A stretch of DNA of 5,330 nt from a bacterium (GTDB lineage: Bacteria > Fidelibacterota > UBA2242): positions 1 through 5,330 of the forward strand of contig JAHIOG010000151.1 of assembly GCA_018895675.1 (NCBI GenBank), read 5' to 3'. The notes under the pieces were generated by a model that saw only the letters and a program-made list of their open reading frames with translations, was not told the origin of the DNA and made no database searches. Both the position numbers and the translations under genes were made by a program. Positions 1 to 5,330 of this stretch are shown here, in pieces (the stretch's first letter is position 1; each line of letters begins with the position of its first letter).

Positions 1-1
1 A

Positions 2-2455
2 GAGAATATTATTATATTCCCTGGGATAGAATTATCGTTTGATGAAGGCAAACACGGTTTACATGTGCTTGCTATATTTGAGGCGGATAGCGATATTGAT
101 GGAATCAACCGATTTATACACAGCCTTGATAAAAACCCACAAGAGCCCCTCGTAACTGGGCAAAAACACCGGGATATCGTACCTAAATCTAATGCAAAAG
201 ATGCAATAAATGAGATAAAAGATAGATTTCCATGTGTTATCATTATCCCGCACCCTGAAGGTACAAATGGTTTATTTGAGTCTTATCAACCAAATCGAAT
301 AGCAGACTATTTGAAACTTGCAGATGGAATCGAGTATATTTCAGATAAGGCAAAAACTAGTGTTATTTCAACTGGTAAAATTAACAAGGATTTCTTTGAA
401 AAATTTGCTATTATTGAGAACTCAGATCCTAAGAGTTTAGAAGAAATCGGAACCAAAAAGAGGAACAATAAATTTAGATCCACATATTATAAATTAAGTT
501 TTTTCACCGTTAGTGCTTTGAAAATGGCTCTTCACGACCCTGAAATAAGGGTAAAAACTCATGAATGTCCTTTATTTTTCCATAATAGAATATCAAAGGT
601 AGTAATCAATGGTTCTACTTTTCTAAGAGACATAGAAATCCAATATAATCCTGAGCTAAATACGTTTATTGGTGGGAGAGGTGTAGGCAAATCGGCTATT
701 ATCGAGGCTATGCGATACGCTATGGATTTGCCAATCTACGCCGAGAAATCTTCTCGAATTGATTTTGTAGAGAGTGTTGTTGGAAGTGGAGGGGAGCTTT
801 CTGTCTTTATTGAAAGATATTATGGAAAAGAGAAAAAGGAATTCGAGATAAAAAGGATAATAGGGAAGGATACAGAAATTATTGATGAAAGTGGTGTGAA
901 GACAGGTTTTTCTATACAGAGTTTGTTCGAAGAAGCAAAATATCCGATTATAATAGGTCAGAAGGAACTCTATTTTCTTTCTATTACCCCTACTTTTCAA
1001 CTCCAATTAATTGATGAATTAATAGGGGAAAAGATCTTGCATATACAGGAAGAATTCAGAAGATTAACTGAACAGCTAAAAGAAAATGGAAGAAGGGTTT
1101 CAGCTCTTAAAGAAAGGGCGAGAAAAAGGGAAGAGTATGACCAAAGATTAAAGGAAATAGAAGCGAAAATAAAGGTTTATAAAGACTTGGGGATAGAAAA
1201 AAAACTTAGAAGATGGACCGACATAGTAGATGATGAAGAAAAATTACAAGATGCCACTGAAAAACTTAAAGGAATAAACGAAAAAACGCTTTCCTTCTTT
1301 GATGAATCTGCATCCGAACTAAACTATTTAGAAAATAATTTAAAGAGAGGCAAGAGTGAAAATAAATTTATACTGGAAAAGGTAGCTGGAGAGATAAATC
1401 ATATTAAGGAAGCATTTGAGCAAAGTAAAAAACAGCTTTCCGCAACAACAGACCAGACCAGAAAAAGCATTGAACGCTTGTATGATGAATGGTTAGAAAA
1501 AAAGAAAAAAGTTGAAATAGAAGTTCAAAAAATAAAAAGAGAATTGGCCGAGAAAGGACTTAAACCAGACCAACTGGAAAGATTGACTAAGGAAAGGGCA
1601 AAGTTGATACCGTTAATTGAAGAATTAACAAGACTCGAAAAGGAAATTGAAAAATTGGAAGATGATAGAGGGAAATCGAAGAATAAAACGGGTAAGAAGA
1701 GGCATGATATTTTTAATATAAGAAAAGAACAACTTGACAAAATAAACGATGCCTTAAAGGGAAGACTTAAAATTGAAGTGAAATATGAAGAGGATAAAAA
1801 TAAGTTTATTGAAGATTTAAAAAACTTATTAAAAGGCTCAAAAGTCTCAAGCGATGCAATTGAAGCTTTGGTTAATACACCCAATAAAGTTACGGATGGT
1901 CTTCTGCTTTCCAAGTATATCAAAGCAGGTGAGCAGAAATTGAGAGAAGAGTTCAATCTCACTCAGGCAATGTCCAGTAGAATAGCAGAATGGTTTAAAG
2001 AAACTGAAAGACTTTATGAGCTTGAAACTCTTTTTCCCGAGGACAAAATTGAGATATTTTTGAAAGTGAATGAAGAATATAGAGTAATTGATAAACTTTC
2101 TATTGGTCAGAAAGCTACTGCCTTATTATTGCTTCTATTTGCTCAAGAGGATAGGATTGTCGTCCTTGACCAGCCTGAAGAAGACCTTGATAACCGTTTT
2201 ATATATGATGACGTGGTGAAAATCCTTAGAGAAATGAAGGGGAAAAGGCAATTATTTATTGCTACACATAATGCGAACATCCCTGTCTTAGGAGACTCTG
2301 AATTGGTTCTTGTTTTAGAGACTAAAAATGAAAGGTGCGTTATTAATAATAAGGGCTCTATTGATAAAGAAGATATTAAGGCAGATGTAAAAAATATTAT
2401 GGAAGGTGGAGAAGAAGCATTCAGAATAAGAGCAGAAAAATATGGGGGAGTTTGA
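2..2455 (+). CDS. PHP-domain SMC/ABC-like ATPase, TrlF-type (5' end missing)
   Basis: The frame is open to the left edge, so the gene starts upstream; the GTG at 65 is internal, because the preceding codons already encode conserved PHP sequence. 817 residues are visible (counted from base 2). Residues 6-26 carry the PHP motif FPGIEL and HVLAIF, and H84 lies in IIPHPEG; the first PHP His motif is off-window. SDPK (141-144) sits where PHP proteins usually have SDAH. Then comes an ATPase: Walker A GGRGVGKS (224-231), a Lys/Glu-rich coiled coil at about 340-590 with a proline-containing break near 522, signature-like LSIGQK (699-704), Walker B VVLDQPEEDLDN (720-731) and switch-like ATHN (H756). 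The end, GG..AF.IRAEKYG (802-815), resembles TrlF-type proteins. The family plan implies an SMC-like, ATP-driven DNA- or nucleic-acid-sensing machine coupled to a phosphoesterase; that role is inferred. It is the most upstream gene seen and abuts the AlbA_2 gene. Perhaps 60-100 N-terminal residues are missing, judging from remembered family size. Confidence 0.85.
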   Translation, partial: ENIIIFPGIELSFDEGKHGLHVLAIFEADSDIDGINRFIHSLDKNPQEPLVTGQKHRDIVPKSNAKDAINEIKDRFPCVIIIPHPEGTNGLFESYQPNRIADYLKLADGIEYISDKAKTSVISTGKINKDFFEKFAIIENSDPKSLEEIGTKKRNNKFRSTYYKLSFFTVSALKMALHDPEIRVKTHECPLFFHNRISKVVINGSTFLRDIEIQYNPELNTFIGGRGVGKSAIIEAMRYAMDLPIYAEKSSRIDFVESVVGSGGELSVFIERYYGKEKKEFEIKRIIGKDTEIIDESGVKTGFSIQSLFEEAKYPIIIGQKELYFLSITPTFQLQLIDELIGEKILHIQEEFRRLTEQLKENGRRVSALKERARKREEYDQRLKEIEAKIKVYKDLGIEKKLRRWTDIVDDEEKLQDATEKLKGINEKTLSFFDESASELNYLENNLKRGKSENKFILEKVAGEINHIKEAFEQSKKQLSATTDQTRKSIERLYDEWLEKKKKVEIEVQKIKRELAEKGLKPDQLERLTKERAKLIPLIEELTRLEKEIEKLEDDRGKSKNKTGKKRHDIFNIRKEQLDKINDALKGRLKIEVKYEEDKNKFIEDLKNLLKGSKVSSDAIEALVNTPNKVTDGLLLSKYIKAGEQKLREEFNLTQAMSSRIAEWFKETERLYELETLFPEDKIEIFLKVNEEYRVIDKLSIGQKATALLLLLFAQEDRIVVLDQPEEDLDNRFIYDDVVKILREMKGKRQLFIATHNANIPVLGDSELVLVLETKNERCVINNKGSIDKEDIKADVKNIMEGGEEAFRIRAEKYGGV
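2444..2450 (+). promoter_or_regulatory. Ribosome binding site for the AlbA_2/GHKL gene
   Basis: A purine-rich GGGGGAG lies inside the last codons of the upstream gene, four bases before ATG 2455. It favours ATG 2455 over the adjacent in-frame TTG at 2452, which would sit only one base from this site. The spacing is on the short side, and coupling to the terminating upstream ribosome probably helps. Confidence 0.6.
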
Positions 2456-2457
2456 TG
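2453..2457 (+). other. TGATG stop/start overlap (translational coupling)
   Basis: The stop codon TGA (2453-2455) of the PHP-ATPase gene shares its last A with the ATG (2455-2457) of the AlbA_2/GHKL gene. Such overlaps commonly allow termination-reinitiation, so the two proteins are expected to be made together. The overlap is seen directly; coupling is inferred. Confidence 0.8.
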
Positions 2458-3618
2458 GATAAATTAGAAATACAGGAAAGAATATTAAAAGGTGAAAATT
2501 TACATACCGAGTTCAAGGAAAGTTTACCTGATAATGAAACTCTTGCAAAATCCATTGTCTGTTTTGCGAATACTGATGGTGGGCAATTAATAATCGGTAT
2601 TAGCAACTCAGGTGATATTGTAGGAGTTGAAGATTTGGATGAAGCAGTAAGAAAGATTGATGATGTTGCATTCAATAGATGTGAACCTCCTATTAGTATT
2701 CTCCCAGAAACAGTGGATATGGATGGTGAAATTGTTTTAATTATTAATATTCCTAAGGGGGAGCAAAGACCTTACCGAACAAAAAGTGGTAAATATTATA
2801 TTAGGTCAGGGAATAGATGCAGGCAAGCCTCATGGCAAGAAGTTAGGAGGCTTTATCAAACTAGTGAAAGCATTTATTATGACGAGACCCCTATCTCTAA
2901 AGCCCCACTTGGCAGCCTTGACATGGATTACTTTAGATATTTTCTGGAAAAACATTTAGATATTTCCCCAGAAGAAAGTTTAATTGAAAGTTATCTTGAA
3001 AATCTTAAAGTTATTACACATAATAAAAAACCTACACTTGCTGGAATACTATTTTTTGGAGACAACCCTCAAGCCTTTATCCCATTTGCGAAGATTATAG
3101 CTGCTTACATTCCTGGGAAAGATATTTCCATTCCCCCATCGGACAGAAAAGATTTGGAGGGCAAGATTCCGTATATAATTGATGGTTCGATAAAATTTTT
3201 AAAGTTATACCTAAGGGAAGAACATAGAATAAAAGGTTTTGAATCAGAATTATATCATGAAATTCCTGAAGAGGTTTTAAGAGAAGGTATTGTAAACGCA
3301 ATCGCTCATAGAGATTATACAATTAATGCTTCAATAAGATTGTTCATATTTGAGGATAGAATAGAAATCAGAACGCCAGGGAGGTTGCCTAATACAGTTA
3401 CTATAGAGAGCATGAAAATAGCGGGTTGTCATGTGCTTCGAAATCCAACTCTTTATAATCTACTTTACAAAATCGGTATGGTAACAGACACTGGCAGTGG
3501 TGTTTATAGAATGATTAAAACGATAAAAGAAAAATTAAACAGAGAAATTAAGTTAAATACAACCGAAACTGAGTTTATACTATCAATACCTCGAACACCA
3601 GAAGATGCAAATTTATGA
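2455..3618 (+). CDS. AlbA_2 (Schlafen-type) and GHKL ATP-binding domain protein
   Basis: Complete gene of 387 aa, starting at ATG 2455 behind a GGGGGAG site; the TTG three bases earlier is less likely. Residues about 5-130 form an AlbA_2 domain: E14-x4-E19-F-K21, then FANTDGGQLIIGI (37-49), IVGVED (55-60), and a final strand region with YYIRSGNRCRQA. A linker region (about 135-260) follows. A C-terminal HATPase_c_4 (GHKL) domain shows the N-box pattern E277-x3-N281-A-x2-HRDY, then DRIEIRTPGRLP (301-312) and a glycine loop DTGSGVYRM (345-353). The protein ends about 35 residues after that loop, so the extra C-terminal winged helix seen in some relatives is absent. No signal peptide or membrane segment is evident, so it is probably cytosolic. 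Relatives are often labelled RecG-like helicase or transcriptional regulator, but no helicase motifs are present. The AlbA_2 fold is shared with Schlafen RNases, so a nuclease, sensor or regulator role are all possible; the choice cannot be made here. Confidence 0.9.
   Translation: MDKLEIQERILKGENLHTEFKESLPDNETLAKSIVCFANTDGGQLIIGISNSGDIVGVEDLDEAVRKIDDVAFNRCEPPISILPETVDMDGEIVLIINIPKGEQRPYRTKSGKYYIRSGNRCRQASWQEVRRLYQTSESIYYDETPISKAPLGSLDMDYFRYFLEKHLDISPEESLIESYLENLKVITHNKKPTLAGILFFGDNPQAFIPFAKIIAAYIPGKDISIPPSDRKDLEGKIPYIIDGSIKFLKLYLREEHRIKGFESELYHEIPEEVLREGIVNAIAHRDYTINASIRLFIFEDRIEIRTPGRLPNTVTIESMKIAGCHVLRNPTLYNLLYKIGMVTDTGSGVYRMIKTIKEKLNREIKLNTTETEFILSIPRTPEDANL
3615..3618 (+). other. ATGA start/stop overlap (translational coupling)
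   Basis: The ATG (3615-3617) of the Res-like helicase gene overlaps the TGA (3616-3618) ending the AlbA_2/GHKL gene. No convincing Shine-Dalgarno sequence precedes this ATG (only a weak AGAAG about ten bases away), so initiation probably depends on ribosomes finishing the upstream gene. The overlap is seen directly; dependence is inferred. Confidence 0.8.
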
Positions 3619-5330
3619 AACCAAATGAACTTTTATATCCAGAACAAAGACGCCCAAGCAAGGCATACTTAGTTAATGAACTAAGAAAGGCAGTAATTAC
3701 TTGGCGAGACGATGGATACCCCAACATTACAGATACCACCCGCCGTTTATTACAGTTCTGGTTTAGTGAAGACCATATTGCAGATGAAGAGCCTTTTGGG
3801 TTCTGGTTCTGCCAGAGAGAAGCGATTGAAACGCTGATTTATGTTTATGAAGTAATGAAAAAGAGAAACTTCATAGACATGGCAAGGGATTTTGGAGCAG
3901 GTCCAATTCAAGGTTACGACCCTTCTTATGACCAATATCCTCTTTATGCCTTCAAGATGGCAACCGGTTCAGGTAAGACTTTTGTAATGGCGTTGGCAAT
4001 AGTCTGGTCCTATTTTAATCATAAGAAGGAAAATAAAGAAGACTATACCTCTAAATTCTTGCTCATCGCTGGCGAGAAAAATGTCATTTATGACAGACTC
4101 ATAAGAGACTTCAAGGATGGAAAAATATTCAGAGAATTGCCGCTAATTCCAAAAGAATGGCAGGAAGATTTTGACCTGAAGGTGATCCTTAAGGAGGACC
4201 CAATTCATACTATTCCCGAGGGAGTTCTATTCTTAACCAATATTCAGCAGTTAGAACAAAGGCAGAGCAAAAAGAAAGAAGTAGAAGAGTATGTAGATAA
4301 AGTTATGGAATTGCCTGAGGTTTATAATGTTTCTGATATTTATCAGGAGAACAGAATAAAAGAGGTTTTGACCTCTTGTTCCAATATAATGATTTTGAAG
4401 GATGAAGCCCACCATATATACAGTTTTGAAAAGGCATGGAAGAAGATTCTCTTAAGTCTTAACAAAAATCTTGTTTCTCAATACGGTAAAGGCATTAATA
4501 TGGAGTTAGACTTCTCGGCTACTCCTAAAACTGAAACTGGGGCTTTATTCCCATGGATTATCGTGGATTTCTCACTCAAGGAAGCCATTGAAATGAACAT
4601 TGTAAAATTACCGCTAAAGGGCATAGTCAAAGATGCTTCCGAGATTGCCTCAACTAAAGCCGTTGAGAGATATAGGGCGTGGATTGATGCTGGGATAAGA
4701 AGATGGCGAGAATACAAAAAGGCACTAAAACCATTATCAAAAAAGCCTGTGCTGTTCTTTCAATGCCCTGAGAACAAGGAGGCAGACGAAATATTTGGGT
4801 ATGTGAACTCTGCTGTTCCAGACCTTAAAGATAAAGTATTACTGATACATACAGATAGCACTGGAGAGGTAAAAAAAGCAGACTTGCCCAAGGCAAGAGA
4901 ATTTGCAAAGACTATTGATGACCCTGACCCTGAAAAAAATCCCTACGAAGCAATAGTAAGTACATTGATGTTAAACGAGGGGTGGGATGTGAGAAATGTA
5001 AATGTGATTGTGGGGTTGAGGTCTTATACCTCAAAAAGAAAAGTGCTTCCAGAACAAGTCATTGGAAGAGGCTTAAGGAAAATGTTTCCAGAGGAGGATG
5101 CAAATATAGACAAATCTGTAAATGTTCTTGAAGTGATTGGCCCACCCGGTTTGATAGACATTCTTGAAGAATTAGAAAATCAGGAAGGTATAAAGTTTGC
5201 CGAGTTTGACACCGGGAAGTCGCTTAATTTAACCACCATATTTATAGATGAAAATAAATTGGATAAGGACATCGAAATACCTATCTTGAGCCCAAGAATT
5301 CTTATAAGAGAATTTTATTTAGGCGAAACA
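3615..5330 (+). CDS. Type III restriction Res-like DEAD/DEAH helicase (3' end missing)
   Basis: Starts at ATG 3615 and runs without a stop through the right edge; 572 residues are visible. It is an SF2 ATPase with a full motif set: Q67-R-E-A before the core (Q-motif-like, in FCQREAIETLIY), Walker A MATGSGKT (115-122), IAGEKNVIYDRL (151-162), LTN (207-209), motif II DEAHH (263-267), motif III DFSATPK (299-305), NEGWDVRNV (454-462), and motif VI EQVIGRGLR (480-488) with R485 and R488. These match the Res subunits of type III restriction enzymes, which use ATP to move or switch on DNA before cutting. The N-terminal part (CQREAIETLIY followed by YAFKMATGSGKT) recalls the so-called BPTD_3080-type restriction endonucleases, a resemblance judged from memory. 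Such proteins are about 900-1000 aa, so roughly 350-450 residues, including any PD-(D/E)xK nuclease, lie beyond the window. No DNA methyltransferase is visible here. The helicase assignment is secure; the cleavage role is inferred. Confidence 0.9.
   Translation, partial: MKPNELLYPEQRRPSKAYLVNELRKAVITWRDDGYPNITDTTRRLLQFWFSEDHIADEEPFGFWFCQREAIETLIYVYEVMKKRNFIDMARDFGAGPIQGYDPSYDQYPLYAFKMATGSGKTFVMALAIVWSYFNHKKENKEDYTSKFLLIAGEKNVIYDRLIRDFKDGKIFRELPLIPKEWQEDFDLKVILKEDPIHTIPEGVLFLTNIQQLEQRQSKKKEVEEYVDKVMELPEVYNVSDIYQENRIKEVLTSCSNIMILKDEAHHIYSFEKAWKKILLSLNKNLVSQYGKGINMELDFSATPKTETGALFPWIIVDFSLKEAIEMNIVKLPLKGIVKDASEIASTKAVERYRAWIDAGIRRWREYKKALKPLSKKPVLFFQCPENKEADEIFGYVNSAVPDLKDKVLLIHTDSTGEVKKADLPKAREFAKTIDDPDPEKNPYEAIVSTLMLNEGWDVRNVNVIVGLRSYTSKRKVLPEQVIGRGLRKMFPEEDANIDKSVNVLEVIGPPGLIDILEELENQEGIKFAEFDTGKSLNLTTIFIDENKLDKDIEIPILSPRILIREFYLGET

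Noticed and set aside
65..67. GTG as the start of the PHP-ATPase gene
   Set aside because: The same frame is open back to base 2 and encodes conserved PHP sequence (FPGIEL, then the H of HVLAIF), so the GTG is an internal valine and the true start is upstream of the window.
1498..1504. A AAA AAG slippery heptamer in phase (dnaX-like -1 frameshift signal)
   Set aside because: It is in the right phase, but there is no upstream Shine-Dalgarno stimulator and no evident downstream stem. The -1 frame ends after about three codons, and such runs are expected in AT-rich Lys-rich coiled coils.
1525..1962. 145-codon open frame on the minus strand, opposite the coiled coil
   Set aside because: Its Ser/Leu/Phe-rich product is what the complement of Lys/Glu-rich coiled-coil codons gives; no domain, ribosome binding site or independent context supports it. 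The other minus-strand frames (59-253, 656-1006, 2421-2675, 3095-3322, 3750-3935, 4478-4717) are rejected for the same reason: each lies opposite a well-supported gene.
2455..3618. RecG helicase or plain transcriptional regulator as the product
   Set aside because: No Walker A, DEAH or other helicase motifs and no helix-turn-helix can be seen; the AlbA_2 plus GHKL layout explains the sequence better, and RecG is a common database mislabel.
4191..4199. Strong Shine-Dalgarno-like AAGGAGGAC inside the helicase gene
   Set aside because: No start codon with a lasting open frame follows at a proper distance; it encodes ordinary KED-type residues of the helicase.
4333..4346. Inverted repeat CTGATA-TT-TATCAG
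   Set aside because: A two-base loop, a location within coding sequence and AT-rich content make it a likely chance palindrome rather than an operator.
1..5330. CRISPR array, tRNA, transposon ends or phage genes
   Set aside because: Almost every base is within the three genes; no regularly spaced repeats, terminal inverted repeats, cloverleaf-like segments or transposase/integrase motifs were seen.

Overview
The window is a continuous, tightly packed stretch of three genes on the + strand, with no intergenic space and neither end of the operon in view. It looks like part of a prokaryotic accessory (probable anti-phage or restriction-like) cluster. The DNA is visibly A+T-rich, arginine is mostly AGA/AGG and lysine mostly AAA, and TGA is a normal stop. 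This fits an AT-rich bacterium (or possibly an archaeon); nothing here allows a closer placement. Base and codon use look alike in all three genes, so they probably arrived or evolved as one unit.

Layout: (1) bases 2-2455, the 3' portion of a large gene open through the left edge. It encodes the tail of a PHP phosphoesterase domain, then an SMC/ABC-like ATPase split by a long coiled coil; the overall plan resembles the TrlF-type PHP/AAA-like ATPases. (2) bases 2455-3618, a complete 387-aa protein with an N-terminal AlbA_2 (Schlafen-type) domain and a C-terminal GHKL (HATPase_c_4) ATP-binding domain, often misnamed 'RecG-like' or 'transcriptional regulator'. (3) bases 3615-5330, the first 572 codons of a DEAD/DEAH (SF2) helicase of the type III restriction Res class, open through the right edge. 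Its helicase motifs are all present; the C-terminal nuclease domain, if there is one, lies outside.

Genes 1 and 2 overlap by one base (TGATG) and genes 2 and 3 by four (ATGA), so the three are almost certainly co-transcribed and translationally coupled. By inference, this is a multi-component nucleic-acid-targeting system: a DNA translocase/restriction subunit, an SMC-like ATPase carrying a possibly degenerate phosphoesterase, and a Schlafen-like ATP-binding protein that may be a nuclease, sensor or regulator. No methyltransferase or specificity gene lies inside the window; whether one flanks it decides between a restriction-modification system and a stand-alone defence system. No RNA gene, CRISPR array, mobile element, promoter or terminator was found.
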